From: Melioribacteraceae bacterium 4301-Me
GTDB taxonomy: Bacteria; Bacteroidota; Ignavibacteria; Ignavibacteriales; Melioribacteraceae
Direction: 5' to 3'
NCBI GenBank assembly: GCA_041538185.1
Contig: JBGORM010000002.1
Coordinates: 310,001-374,000 of the forward strand
Length of the DNA stretch: 64,000 nucleotides
The first letter of the stretch is position 1; every line of letters begins with the position of its first letter. Shown piece after piece: positions 18,704 to 28,089 of this stretch. Below the pieces are notes generated by a model that worked only from the letters and a program-made list of their open reading frames with translations, did not search any database and was not told where the DNA came from. The position numbers were made by a program, and so were the translations under genes.

Positions 18704-20064
18704 TATTTGATTTTGTTAAAAATTAATTCTGAATTTTTTATACAATCTCCCACAGAAATTCCACCTCTATAATTTCCGCTAAGTAAAATTCCTGGGTTTT
18801 CTTTTTCGAATTTGTCAAAATAATTTTCATGTTCTATATAGCCGATATTGTATTGCGGTATTGCTTTTTTCCACAGTTTATATCTTACAAAGATTGGTTC
18901 AGATGATATTTTCATTGTAGCTGAAAATTCTTTTATAACGTTTTCGATTAATTTAGATTCACTCATTTCAAATAACTGAGGTGAACGTGCGCCTCCAATA
19001 AATAGGGTAAAGGCAGCTGAGTCATCATTAGCTCTATTTTGAAATATTACTGAACTCCATATCGCACCTAAATAAGATTTTTTTTCTTTAGAAGGAATTA
19101 AATATCCAAAACCATCTAATTGTTGATTAATAAATTCTTTCTTGAAACCTAAATAAAGAACCATTACAGGAGGATAATAAATTTCATTAAGATGATTTGA
19201 AACATTTTCGTCGATATTTTTAAAAATCTCAGACGCCGCGTATGCCGGTACGGTTGAAATTACATAGTCTGAACTCAATTCTTTAGTCTCGCCGTTACTT
19301 TTGTATACCACCTTAAATCCATTTGTGGTGCGTTCTACACTTTGCACATTGCATTCGTAAAAAATGTTATTCCCCAATTTTTTTGATATTGCCAGTGGTA
19401 AAGACTGCATTCCTTTAAGAAAGGAAAACATCTTAGCGCTTTGCTTTGATTGCTCTTGTTGGTGCTTTCTTTCTTTTGCCCCCTTAATCATTCCTTTTAT
19501 AAGTCCACCGTAAAGTTCTTCGAGTCGATATAATTTAGGGAAAGCAGATTTTACACTTAGTTTATTTGGGTCACCGGCAAAAACACCCGATACGAAAGGG
19601 TCAATTGCATAATCCAAGAACTCGCGTCCTAATCTTCTAATTACGAATTCTGAAACGCTTTGATAATAGCCGTCATTAGATTTTCCAATGAAAGGTTCAG
19701 TTAACAGACGAAATTTTGCTTTTGTAGAAAATAATTTTGTTGAGATGAAAGCGCCGGGTCCCATTGGTAGTGGATGAAGTTGGTTATTTTTAAGAATATA
19801 ACGTTTATTTGCTTTTTCGTTTGCGTAAATAAATTCATTGAACAGACCAACTTCATCAACAAGTTTTTTAATTAAAGGAGTTGTCTCAAGTCCACTATTT
19901 GGTCCAAAGTCGATTAAGAAGCTGTTTTCTATGGAAGATTCCATTGAGCCGCCGGCAACTTTTTTTGCTTCGAGAACTGTAACATCAAAACCATCTTTGT
20001 GTAGCCAAAATGCAGTGGCTAAGCCAGAAATACCGGCACCAAGAATTACTACTTTTTTACCCAT
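18676..20064 (-). CDS. hemY: Protoporphyrinogen oxidase, FAD-dependent HemY type
   Basis: Oxidises protoporphyrinogen IX to protoporphyrin IX (also named hemG in some schemes). It has 462 residues. The N-terminal dinucleotide-binding site reads [17 protein letters not shown] with [10 protein letters not shown] for FAD. The family segment [12 protein letters not shown] and a C-terminal [12 protein letters not shown] complete the flavin site. HemY enzymes normally use O2, which contrasts with the O2-independent HemN in the same cluster. The last residues, about SASQRLSG, are encoded by a dispersed repeat that also provides the stop. hemB follows after 41 bases. Confidence 0.95.
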   Translation of the reverse strand: MGKKVVILGAGISGLATAFWLHKDGFDVTVLEAKKVAGGSMESSIENSFLIDFGPNSGLETTPLIKKLVDEVGLFNEFIYANEKANKRYILKNNQLHPLPMGPGAFISTKLFSTKAKFRLLTEPFIGKSNDGYYQSVSEFVIRRLGREFLDYAIDPFVSGVFAGDPNKLSVKSAFPKLYRLEELYGGLIKGMIKGAKERKHQQEQSKQSAKMFSFLKGMQSLPLAISKKLGNNIFYECNVQSVERTTNGFKVVYKSNGETKELSSDYVISTVPAYAASEIFKNIDENVSNHLNEIYYPPVMVLYLGFKKEFINQQLDGFGYLIPSKEKKSYLGAIWSSVIFQNRANDDSAAFTLFIGGARSPQLFEMSESKLIENVIKEFSATMKISSEPIFVRYKLWKKAIPQYNIGYIEHENYFDKFEKENPGILLSGNYRGGISVGDCIKNSELIFNKIKYSASQRLSG

Positions 20065-20090
20065 AACATAAACTGTAAAAAGTAAAAAAT

Positions 20091-20120
20091 AAGAATCAAA
20101 AAAGTATATAAAGGATTCTT
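20091..20120 (-). terminator. Probable terminator after the M3 peptidase gene
   Basis: Inverted repeat AAGAATC (20091-20097) and GATTCTT (20114-20120) with a 16-base AT-rich loop. On the minus strand it is followed by a T-rich stretch (ATTTTTTACTTTTT). It lies 26 bases past the peptidase stop and would separate that gene from hemY-hemB-hemL. The long loop lowers confidence. Confidence 0.45.
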
Positions 20121-20145
20121 AATCATTTTGTTTATTATTTATAAA

Positions 20146-22245
20146 TTACTTTAATCCTCTTCTTTCTAATAGTGCATCGACTTTAGGTTCGCGTCCCCTA
20201 AATTTTATGTATTGAGTCATTAAATCTTCACTTCCTGCTTTGGCGAGAATTATATTTCTAAAGGCATTAGCTGTCTTTTGGTCGAACAAATTTGTTTCCT
20301 TAAATGCTTGAAATGCATCTGCGTCTAACACAGCAGACCAAATGTAACTGTAATAACCTGCGGAGTAACCGCCGACTATATGTAAAAAGTTTGTAGACTG
20401 ATAACGCGATTCAATTTCTGGAATTAGGCCAATTTTACTTAACGATTTTTTTTCGAAGGCAATTACATCCTGCTCATTAGTATCAGTTAAAGTATGCCAG
20501 TCCATATCGAGAAATGCAGCAGCTAAATATTCAACTGTTTCAAAACCCTGATTAAACAATTTTGATTTTTGGATTTTCTCAATAAGTTCTTGAGGAATGG
20601 TTTCGCCAGTTTGATAGTGCTTGGCGTATATTTTCAAAACTTCCGGTTCAAATGCCCAGTTTTCCATTATTTGCGAGGGGAACTCAACAAAGTCGCGTGG
20701 TACAAATCTTGAACCCTGATAAGTTGTATTGGCAAACAATGAATGTAATGCATGCCCAAATTCATGAAATAAAGTATTTACTTCATCGATGCTCATTAAT
20801 GAAGGTTTATCTTCAGTTGGTTTGGAAAAATTGCCCACATTATAGACCAAGGGAGTAATAAAATTGCCGTCGATATTTGATTGGCTTCTTAATGAACTTG
20901 ACCAAGCGCCCATTCTTTTCCCGTCCCGTGGAAAATAATCAGCGTAAAAAATTCCTATATGCTTTCCATCAGCTTCAGTAACTTCAAACACTTTTACATC
21001 TGGATGATAAACTGGTATATCATTGCGTTCAATGAACTTAATGCCGTATAGTTTAGAGGCGACTTCAAACACACCTGCTCTCACATTTTCCATCTTAAAA
21101 TATGGACGAAGCATTGCTTCATCGAGGTCGTATTTTTCTTTTTTTACTTTTTCTGCATAGTACCACCAATCCCAAGGCTGCAACTTAAAATTTCCACCTT
21201 CTTTATCAATAATTTTTTGCATCTCAGCTGCTTCAGACTTTGCTTTTTCAATTGCAGGTGTCCAGATATCATTAAGAAATTTATAAACATTTTCTGGATT
21301 TTTTGCCATGTTTCTTTCCAGTACAAAATCTGCATATGTTTTATAACCAAGTAAGTTTGCTTTTTGAACGCGTAAAGAGATTATTCGCGAAAGGATTTTT
21401 TTATTGTCATATTCGTTATTATTATTTCCTCTATTAATGTAAGCTTTGAACAATTTTTCTCTTAATTGTCTTTTTTCAGAGTATTGAAGAAAAGGTATCC
21501 AACTGGGTCTTTGTAGTGTAAATACCCATTTACCCTCGTAGCCTTTTTCTTTTGCAGTCTCCGCAGCAGATTTAATTACATTCTCTGGTAATCCAGCAAG
21601 ATCTTCTTTACTGTCGATTATTAAGGCAACCGCATTTGTCTCTTTAAGGTTATTTTCGTTAAACTTCAAAGTCAACATTGATAATTCTTCATTAATTTTT
21701 CTTAGAGTTTCTTTTTCTTTTTCATTAAGATTTGCGCCATTTCTAACAAAGTTTTTGTAATAATTTTCTAATAGTGTTATTTGCTCGTTAGTTAAGTTTA
21801 ACGATTTTTTGTTTTCATAAATTGTTTTGATTCTATCGAAGAGTTTTTCGTTGAAATAAATGTCATCGTTATGTTTGGAAATCATCGGTGTAATTATTCT
21901 TGCTATTTTTTGTAGTTCGTCATTTGTATTGGCGCCGTTGAGTGCCTCGAAAACTCTCTGGACGCGTTCTAAAAATTTTCCACTTGTTTCAAGAGCCTCA
22001 ATTGTGTTTTTAAATGTGGGCGGTTCTTGATTGTTAACAATATTATCTATTTCAGCTTTTTCTAATTTAATCCCTTCTTCTATTGCAGGTAAAAAATGTT
22101 CATGTTTAATCTCGTTAAAAGGTGGTGTTCCATAAGGTGTTTTCCATTCTACAAAAAAGGGATTATTCATGTTTTTACTCTCTTGTCCATTAATAAATGA
22201 ATAAAATGTTAATAAGATTGCTGACAAATAAATAGTAAACCTCAT
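20146..22245 (-). CDS. dcp: Exported M3-family metallopeptidase (peptidyl-dipeptidase Dcp type)
   Basis: A 699-residue zinc oligopeptidase with a Sec signal peptide (residues 1-20, ending FING-Q). The HExxH motif is FHEFGHALHSLF near residue 490, with the downstream Glu in FPSQIMENWAFE. The N-terminal segment PYGTPPFNEIKHEHFLP is typical of the Dcp branch. It probably degrades short peptides in the periplasm. It has no known role in haem synthesis although it sits between hemH and hemY on the same strand. A GGAG precedes the ATG. Dcp against another M3A member cannot be decided with certainty. Confidence 0.9.
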   Translation of the reverse strand: MRFTIYLSAILLTFYSFINGQESKNMNNPFFVEWKTPYGTPPFNEIKHEHFLPAIEEGIKLEKAEIDNIVNNQEPPTFKNTIEALETSGKFLERVQRVFEALNGANTNDELQKIARIITPMISKHNDDIYFNEKLFDRIKTIYENKKSLNLTNEQITLLENYYKNFVRNGANLNEKEKETLRKINEELSMLTLKFNENNLKETNAVALIIDSKEDLAGLPENVIKSAAETAKEKGYEGKWVFTLQRPSWIPFLQYSEKRQLREKLFKAYINRGNNNNEYDNKKILSRIISLRVQKANLLGYKTYADFVLERNMAKNPENVYKFLNDIWTPAIEKAKSEAAEMQKIIDKEGGNFKLQPWDWWYYAEKVKKEKYDLDEAMLRPYFKMENVRAGVFEVASKLYGIKFIERNDIPVYHPDVKVFEVTEADGKHIGIFYADYFPRDGKRMGAWSSSLRSQSNIDGNFITPLVYNVGNFSKPTEDKPSLMSIDEVNTLFHEFGHALHSLFANTTYQGSRFVPRDFVEFPSQIMENWAFEPEVLKIYAKHYQTGETIPQELIEKIQKSKLFNQGFETVEYLAAAFLDMDWHTLTDTNEQDVIAFEKKSLSKIGLIPEIESRYQSTNFLHIVGGYSAGYYSYIWSAVLDADAFQAFKETNLFDQKTANAFRNIILAKAGSEDLMTQYIKFRGREPKVDALLERRGLK

Positions 22246-22293
22246 AGCTTCTCCTGCAGTTAATTAAAATGTTTTTAAGTTATTTTATTACGA

Positions 22294-22311
22294 GAATTCG
22301 CCACTTCGTGG
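22294..22311. repeat. Short repeat with CCAC-TTCG-TGG hairpin, copy 1
   Basis: GAATTCGCCACTTCGTGG lies between hemH and the peptidase gene. Sixteen of its 18 bases recur at 52438-52455. The right half folds as a small CCAC/GTGG hairpin with a TTCG loop. Function unknown. Confidence 0.5.
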
Positions 22312-22320
22312 TCAGCAACG

Positions 22321-23274
22321 TTAATTAATGTTATTTTTAACTAAATCAGATAATGCTTCAATGAATAATTCAGAATCATTTAGACCTTTCATTACGATAT
22401 AGTTTTTTATTCCCACTTTTTCAGCTATATGTCGATATTCAATATCTAATTCGTATAGGGTTTCTATGTGGTCTGAAACAAAACTAATTGGAATAACAAG
22501 TAAATACTTTTTGTCCTCAGCTGCTAATTTTTCAATCATTTTATCAGTAGATGGTTCTAACCATTTTTGAGGTCCCACTTTACTTTGAAAACAAAGATGA
22601 TACTCGTGTGAATAATCTCTTAATTTCATAATTGCTTCCATTGTTTCTTTAATTTGTCTGCTGTAAGGGTCACCTTTTTTTACAAGACTTACTGGTGTTC
22701 CATGAGCACTAAAGACAAGTTGAACATTATTCTGGTCCTTCTCTGAAAACTTTGCTAAGGCTTCATCTATTCTTTGATTGATAGCAGCCAAATATTTTTC
22801 GTTTAAGTAGTACTCATTTATGTAAACAAGCTTTGTTATATCACCTTTATATTGTCTTCTCCATTCATTAAATGAAGATCCAATTGTAGTTATTGAATAA
22901 TGTGGATATAGTGGCAGTAAGATAATTTTATCGAATTTTTCTTTTTCAATTAGTGAAATTGTTTCACTTGTAAGAGGCTTCCAATATCGCATAGCAATAA
23001 ATACTTTTGCATCTATTCCATCACTTTTAAGTTTATCTTCAAGCATTTTTTTTTGAATTTCTGTCCATTCGTTAATTGGTGATTTACCGCCTATTAATTT
23101 ATATTCTTCAGCTACTTTGGGTGCGCGAGATCTTGAAATTAGTTTTGCAAAAAGTCTTTGTCCAATTGGTATTTTAAAAATATCAGGGTCGCTAAATAAA
23201 TTATAAAGAAAAGGTTCAATTGCATCTATTGAATCTGGTCCTCCTAAGTTCATTAATACAATCGCATATCGCAT
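22321..23274 (-). CDS. hemH: Ferrochelatase
   Basis: Inserts Fe2+ into protoporphyrin IX to give protohaem. It has 317 residues, the usual bacterial length. The catalytic His is H191 in LVFSAHGTPVSLVKKGDPY. The N-terminal VLMNLGGPDS and the LLPLYPHYSITTIGSS segment are typical. The C-terminal half retains PISFVSDHIETLYELD with the acidic residues of the metal path. The ATG is preceded by AAAGGGAAA. It lies downstream of hemN in the cluster, separated from it by the oppositely oriented hemerythrin gene, so it likely has its own promoter. Confidence 0.96.
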   Translation of the reverse strand: MRYAIVLMNLGGPDSIDAIEPFLYNLFSDPDIFKIPIGQRLFAKLISRSRAPKVAEEYKLIGGKSPINEWTEIQKKMLEDKLKSDGIDAKVFIAMRYWKPLTSETISLIEKEKFDKIILLPLYPHYSITTIGSSFNEWRRQYKGDITKLVYINEYYLNEKYLAAINQRIDEALAKFSEKDQNNVQLVFSAHGTPVSLVKKGDPYSRQIKETMEAIMKLRDYSHEYHLCFQSKVGPQKWLEPSTDKMIEKLAAEDKKYLLVIPISFVSDHIETLYELDIEYRHIAEKVGIKNYIVMKGLNDSELFIEALSDLVKNNIN

Positions 23275-23469
23275 TAATTATTTCCCTTTCATGTATAGAA
23301 TTAAACAAAAATACATAAACAAATTTACAAATTTCTTATGAAGTTTAGAGGGTATTAACATATTTGAATTTTTTGTTATGATAGAATATTAAATCTTATT
23401 AATGACTTTTGGCGCTATTAAATAATTTTATTTTTCTGTCGATAATGAAAATAAAAAAGGAGTTAATTT

Positions 23470-23877
23470 ATGGCTTTTATTCAATGGGACGAAAAATACT
23501 CTGTCAATGTCAAAACTTTAGATAATCAACATAAGCGATTAGTAGAGTTAATTAATACGCTGCATGATTCGATGAAATTAGGTAAGGGAAAAGAATTACT
23601 GAGTTACGTTTTGGATGAACTTGTTAATTATACTGTTTACCATTTTCAAAGCGAAGAAAGATTGTTTGAAAAGTATAACTATCCAGATTCTTTAACGCAT
23701 AAGTTTCAACATGATGAATTGGTACGTAAGGTACAAAAAATCAAAAGGGATTATGATGCTGGCGTAACAGTACTTCCTATGGAGGTATTAGATTTTTTGA
23801 AGGATTGGTTAGTTAGCCATATAATGGGCACAGATAAGAAGTACAAAACATTCTTTAACACAGCCGGCATTAGTTAA
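23470..23877 (+). CDS. Bacteriohemerythrin
   Basis: A 135-residue four-helix di-iron protein that binds O2 reversibly. The His/Glu ligand set is visible: the His in LDNQHKRLVELI, then YHFQSEERLF with His and Glu, the two His in THKFQHDEL, and the final HIMGTDKKY. The N-terminal FIQWDEKYSVNVKTLD is typical of the family. AGGAG precedes the ATG. It is the only gene on the plus strand inside the hem cluster. Oxygen sensing, storage or scavenging near O2-sensitive HemN is plausible inference. Its stop lies 6 bases from the hemN stop on the other strand. Confidence 0.95.
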   Translation: MAFIQWDEKYSVNVKTLDNQHKRLVELINTLHDSMKLGKGKELLSYVLDELVNYTVYHFQSEERLFEKYNYPDSLTHKFQHDELVRKVQKIKRDYDAGVTVLPMEVLDFLKDWLVSHIMGTDKKYKTFFNTAGIS

Positions 23878-23883
23878 TATTTG

Positions 23884-25260
23884 TTAAACTGTTCTGGAAT
23901 ATTTTGCTTTGTCTTCTTTTTTTTCGATGTAACCATCGAAGCACATTGCGATGTTGCGAATTAGCAATCTACCCATTTCAGTGACAGTTAATTTTCTGTT
24001 TTTAATCTCAACTAAACCATCAGCAATAAATTCAACTAATTGGTTCATACTCCATTGAAAGTATTTTTCGAATTCGATGTTGAACTTTTTATCGATTACA
24101 TTAAAGTCAATTTCAAAGTCGCACATTAAACGTGTGATTACATGTCTTCTTAATAGATCGTCTTCAGTTAAGTGGAATCCTCTTTCAGTCGGTAGAATCT
24201 CGTTGTTAAGTGCATCAAAGTATTCTTTTTCTTTTTTGAAGTTTTGAGCATAAACATTTCCTATCTGACTTATGCTAGTAATTCCCATTGCGTATAGGTC
24301 TGTACCGGCATGTGTGCTGTATCCTTGAAAATTTCTGTACAGTTGTTTTTCCTTTAGTGCCAATGCAAGTTCATCAGTAGGTTTTGCAAAGTGGTCCATT
24401 CCAATAAATATATAGCCAGCTGTAGTTAATTTTTGAATGGTCATTTTTAATATTTCGAGTTTTTCTTGAGGTGCTGGTAAATCTTCGGGTTTAATTAAAG
24501 CCATATGTTTTTTAAGCCAAGGTACATGAGCATAGTTGAAAACTGCAATTCTATCTGGAGAAATGTCTATTATTGCATCAACAGTTTTAGAAAAAGATTC
24601 AACAGTTTGAAATGGTAGGCCATAAATTAAATCAAGATTGATAGAATGAAATTTTAATTCGCGTATCCAATCAACAACTTGTCTTGTCATATCTTCAGGC
24701 TGAATTCTGTTAACAGCTTTTTGAACTTTTTCGTTAAAGTCTTGAACGCCCATACTAATTCTGTTGAATCCGCCGTTTTTTAGGGCTGAGAGGTGCTCTT
24801 TAGTTAGACCGCGCGGGTCAATTTCGCAGCCTTCCTCTGCGCTTTCTCTAAAATCAAAGCTTTGGTTAATAAATGAAATTAGATCTGATATTTCATCTGG
24901 ATTTAAATAAGTTGGTGTTCCGCCGCCCCAATGAAGTTGAACAACTTTACGGTCTGGCGAAATGTATGTGCGGACTAAGTCAATCTCATTCTTTAGGTAT
25001 TTAATATACTCTTGAATGCGCGAACGATTTCTTGTTATAATCATATTGCAGCCGCAGAAGTAACATAAAGTATCACAGAACGGAATATGGAAGTATAGTG
25101 ATAAATCAGGTGAATTTTCCGAATTGTTGGTTCTTATAATTTCATCTAAAAAATGTTCATGAGTAAAGGATTCGTTAAAATGGGGAGCTGGCGGATAGCT
25201 TGTATATCGCGGGCCAGGTCTATCATATTTTTTAATTAAGTCTAAATTTATCTCTAACAT
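23884..25260 (-). CDS. hemN: Oxygen-independent coproporphyrinogen III dehydrogenase
   Basis: A radical SAM enzyme that decarboxylates coproporphyrinogen III to protoporphyrinogen IX without O2. It has 458 residues. The true HemN motif CxxxCxxCxC is present as FCDTLCYFCGC (Cys62, 66, 69 and 71), which separates it from HemW-like proteins. GRYTSYPP-type N-terminus (PGPRYTSYPPAPHF) and HWGGGTPTYL are further HemN features. The C-terminal HemN domain with YSTHAGTDLYAMG is complete. The ATG follows GAGGAAATT. It lies 29 bases after hemE and probably ends that operon. Confidence 0.97.
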   Translation of the reverse strand: MLEINLDLIKKYDRPGPRYTSYPPAPHFNESFTHEHFLDEIIRTNNSENSPDLSLYFHIPFCDTLCYFCGCNMIITRNRSRIQEYIKYLKNEIDLVRTYISPDRKVVQLHWGGGTPTYLNPDEISDLISFINQSFDFRESAEEGCEIDPRGLTKEHLSALKNGGFNRISMGVQDFNEKVQKAVNRIQPEDMTRQVVDWIRELKFHSINLDLIYGLPFQTVESFSKTVDAIIDISPDRIAVFNYAHVPWLKKHMALIKPEDLPAPQEKLEILKMTIQKLTTAGYIFIGMDHFAKPTDELALALKEKQLYRNFQGYSTHAGTDLYAMGITSISQIGNVYAQNFKKEKEYFDALNNEILPTERGFHLTEDDLLRRHVITRLMCDFEIDFNVIDKKFNIEFEKYFQWSMNQLVEFIADGLVEIKNRKLTVTEMGRLLIRNIAMCFDGYIEKKEDKAKYSRTV

Positions 25261-25289
25261 AATTTCCTCAAGTTTTTGTGTAGATTATT

Positions 25290-26342
25290 TCAATCTATGT
25301 GAAATCTTTTACTTTCTTTTTTTACAGTGGTTACTAAATATTTAGCGTTTTCAGGTGGAATATCGGGTGAAATGCCATGTCCAAGATTAAAAATATGGCC
25401 GTCTCCTTTTCCAAAAGATTCAAGTACTTTAATTGCTTCTTGTTTGATTTTATTTTTGTTAGCATAGAGAACCGTTGGGTCAAGATTACCCTGCAGAGCT
25501 ACTTTATTGCCAATTTCTTTGCGTGCTTTTTCCAGACTAATTGTCCAGTCAATACTAATCACGTCGGCTTTTGTGTCAGCTAATTGTTTCAAATTGTTGT
25601 GTACCCCTTTAGCAAAAATAATTACAGGTTCGCTATTTCTTTTTAATTCAGAAATTATTTGAGTGATATATTGTAATGAAAATTCTTGATAATCGGTAGG
25701 TGAAAGAATTCCACCCCAAGTATCAAATATTTGAATAGCATCAGCGCCAGCTTCAATTTTAGCTGATAAATAATTTGTTACAGCTCTTGCAATTTTATCT
25801 AATAGTTGATGAGCTGTTTTAGGTTGATTGTATATAAACTTTTTAATTTCAGAAAAATTTTTAGTCCCTCCGCCTTCGACCATATAGGTTATTAATGTCC
25901 ATGGCGAACCGCTAAAACCTATTAGCGGAACTTTTCCATTTAATTCTTTTTTGGTTAGTGAAATTGCATCCATAACATATTTTAAATCACTTCCAGCATC
26001 TATTTCTTTTAGATGATTAACATCATCTTTATGTCTTATTGGATTTGGAAATTGGGGTCCTTTGCCTTCGTTGATAATTAATTTCATTCCCATAGCTTCA
26101 GGAATTACAAGTATGTCTGAAAAAATTATAGCAGCGTCTACGCCTAAAATATCTACTGGTTGTATTGTTACTTCAGCAGCAAGTTCGGGAGTTTTGCACA
26201 TTTTAAGGAAATCGGCTTTTGCCCTTATTTTTCTATATTGAGGCAAATATCTGCCCGCTTGCCGCATTATCCATATTGGTGTCCTTTCAGTCTTTTGTTT
26301 TTTGCATGCTTTTAAGAAGATGTCATTTTTTATTTTTTTCAA
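25290..26342 (-). CDS. hemE: Uroporphyrinogen decarboxylase
   Basis: Removes four carboxylates from uroporphyrinogen III to give coproporphyrinogen III. It has 350 residues. The family signature TPIWIMRQAGRYLPQYR (residues 21-37) and the second signature GFSGSPWTLITYMVEGG are clear, with an active-site Asp in IIFSDILVIPEAMG. The NLGHGISPDIPPEN segment near the C-terminus is typical. Translation starts at TTG 26342, supported by GAGG five bases upstream. It lies between hemD and hemN, 26 and 29 bases away. Confidence 0.97.
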   Translation of the reverse strand: MKKIKNDIFLKACKKQKTERTPIWIMRQAGRYLPQYRKIRAKADFLKMCKTPELAAEVTIQPVDILGVDAAIIFSDILVIPEAMGMKLIINEGKGPQFPNPIRHKDDVNHLKEIDAGSDLKYVMDAISLTKKELNGKVPLIGFSGSPWTLITYMVEGGGTKNFSEIKKFIYNQPKTAHQLLDKIARAVTNYLSAKIEAGADAIQIFDTWGGILSPTDYQEFSLQYITQIISELKRNSEPVIIFAKGVHNNLKQLADTKADVISIDWTISLEKARKEIGNKVALQGNLDPTVLYANKNKIKQEAIKVLESFGKGDGHIFNLGHGISPDIPPENAKYLVTTVKKESKRFHID

Positions 26343-26368
26343 TCTATCCTCAATATTAATAATTAATT

Positions 26369-27148
26369 TTATTTTTCATTAAAAAGGAAATATTCAATAA
26401 TTGCTTTTTCCAAATCCTCCAAAGTACTTTTCTTAGGAATAATGTTCACTGTTACTTTATATTCCTTGATGGCAGTCTCTGTAGTTGGACCAATAGCTGC
26501 GACTAAGGTATTGTTAAAGTAAACAGTTGGATTGGAAAGTTCCATTAATGTTAAAAAGGCTTTGAAAGTTGATGGACTTGTAAAAATAAAAACATCTGGC
26601 TTTTGTTTTATAATAAAGTTTATAGTCTCTGTTAACTTACTTTTGTCGTTTACCTCTACATCATAAATAGGAATAGCATCAACTTTTGCACCCAGCTCAT
26701 TTAATTCTTTTTTTAGGTTTTTATCTGCTATAGCAGAACAAGGTATTAAAATTCTTTTTTTAACTATGTTTTCATCTCTAAAGAGCTCAATTATTCCATT
26801 AGCAGAAAAATTATTAGGTATAAGACTTACCTTCATTCCCAAGCTTTTGCATGCATTAGATGTTTTTTTCCCAACGGCAACAATTTTACTATTAGCTAAA
26901 TTAATGTTGTAGTTTTTTGAATATTCAAAAAATATTTCTGCTGCATTAGCTGATGTAAATATTAAGTAATCATAGCAAGAGAAGTTTTGTAAGGCTTTGT
27001 CCAATGCCTCATTATTTTTGAAGGGCAGTATTTTAATTGTAGGAAAGTATATTATATTTGCGCCAGCATTGGTAAGCGAAATTAGCGAATTATCACCTTC
27101 TAATTCTTTAGTGATTAGTATTGTTTTATTTTTTAATAGTTTGTTCAA
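26369..27148 (-). CDS. hemD: Uroporphyrinogen III synthase
   Basis: Cyclises hydroxymethylbilane with inversion of ring D to uroporphyrinogen III. It has 259 residues in the two-lobed HemD arrangement. The family is poorly conserved, but YDYLIFTSANAAEIFF, KIVAVGKKTSNAC, FIFTSPSTFKAF and VAAIGPTTETAIKEY are typical. The position directly after hemC, with one base between them, supports the call. Initiation is at a TTG, so coupling to hemC translation is likely. Confidence 0.92.
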   Translation of the reverse strand: MNKLLKNKTILITKELEGDNSLISLTNAGANIIYFPTIKILPFKNNEALDKALQNFSCYDYLIFTSANAAEIFFEYSKNYNINLANSKIVAVGKKTSNACKSLGMKVSLIPNNFSANGIIELFRDENIVKKRILIPCSAIADKNLKKELNELGAKVDAIPIYDVEVNDKSKLTETINFIIKQKPDVFIFTSPSTFKAFLTLMELSNPTVYFNNTLVAAIGPTTETAIKEYKVTVNIIPKKSTLEDLEKAIIEYFLFNEK

Positions 27149-27149
27149 T

Positions 27150-28085
27150 TTATCTTTTCGAATAAATTTCGTTTAAGATTTCGTTAGCACCGGCATTAAT
27201 GAGTGCTTGAGCTACTTTATTTCCTAGAGACTTCGGATTATTTTTACTTCCTCTCATTTTAGTCTTAAATGAAATCCTTCCGTCTGATGATCCTACAAAA
27301 GATTCAAGGAATAATCCATTGTTTTCAGTGTGGGCGAAAGCTCCAATAGGCACCTGACAACCGCCTTGTAGATTTTTCAGCAACTCTCTTTCAGCCGTAA
27401 CAGCTGCGAAAGTGTTTTCATCATGAATAGGTTGAATAAGTTCTTCAGCAAACCTGTTTAAGTTTCTAATTTCGATTGCGAGCGCTCCTTGTCCAACTGC
27501 AGGTAATATTTGGTCTGTGGGAATAATTGAGGAAATATGTTTTTGTAAATTAAGCCTTTCTATACCTGCCCTTGCCAGTATTATTGCATCCCAGGTTGAT
27601 TCAAAAAATCTTTTTATTCTAGTTGGAACGTTACCACGAAGTTCTTCAATTTTTAAATCCGGTCGTAAATGAAGCAATTGAGATTTTCTTCTTAGAGAAC
27701 CAGTTGCAACTGTAGCATTTTCTTTAAGGTCAAAGATTGTCATACCTTTTTTTCTTGCTATTAAAACATCTTCAACGTAATGTCTTTTTGTTACAGCAGC
27801 TAATTTTAATCCCTCTGGTATTTCCGTTTGAAGATCCTTTAGGCTGTGAACGGCAATGTCAATTGAGCATTCAAGTAGTTCGTTTTCTAGTTCTTTAGTG
27901 AATAAGCCTTTATCACCAATTTTAAATAAAGCAGCTTTTTGTAGTTTATCTCCTTTGGTTTTAACAATTTTTATTTCTACAGATAAGTTTTTGTTTTTCC
28001 TTTCAAGTTCTTTTTTAACATAATTTGCTTGCCATAATGCCAGCTCACTCCCCCTTGAACCAATTATTAATTTAATTTTTCCCAA
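27150..28085 (-). CDS. hemC: Hydroxymethylbilane synthase (porphobilinogen deaminase)
   Basis: Polymerises four porphobilinogen units. It has 311 residues. The dipyrromethane cofactor Cys is C243 in NLQGGCQVPIGAF. The catalytic Asp is D84 in HSLKDLQTEIP, and GSLRRKSQLLHLRPDL is the arginine-rich substrate-binding segment. Translation starts at TTG 28085 with AAGGA about 8 bases upstream. It follows hemA after 4 bases and precedes hemD after 1 base, so hemA-hemC-hemD are tightly coupled. Confidence 0.97.
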   Translation of the reverse strand: MGKIKLIIGSRGSELALWQANYVKKELERKNKNLSVEIKIVKTKGDKLQKAALFKIGDKGLFTKELENELLECSIDIAVHSLKDLQTEIPEGLKLAAVTKRHYVEDVLIARKKGMTIFDLKENATVATGSLRRKSQLLHLRPDLKIEELRGNVPTRIKRFFESTWDAIILARAGIERLNLQKHISSIIPTDQILPAVGQGALAIEIRNLNRFAEELIQPIHDENTFAAVTAERELLKNLQGGCQVPIGAFAHTENNGLFLESFVGSSDGRISFKTKMRGSKNNPKSLGNKVAQALINAGANEILNEIYSKR

Positions 28086-28089
28086 TTAA

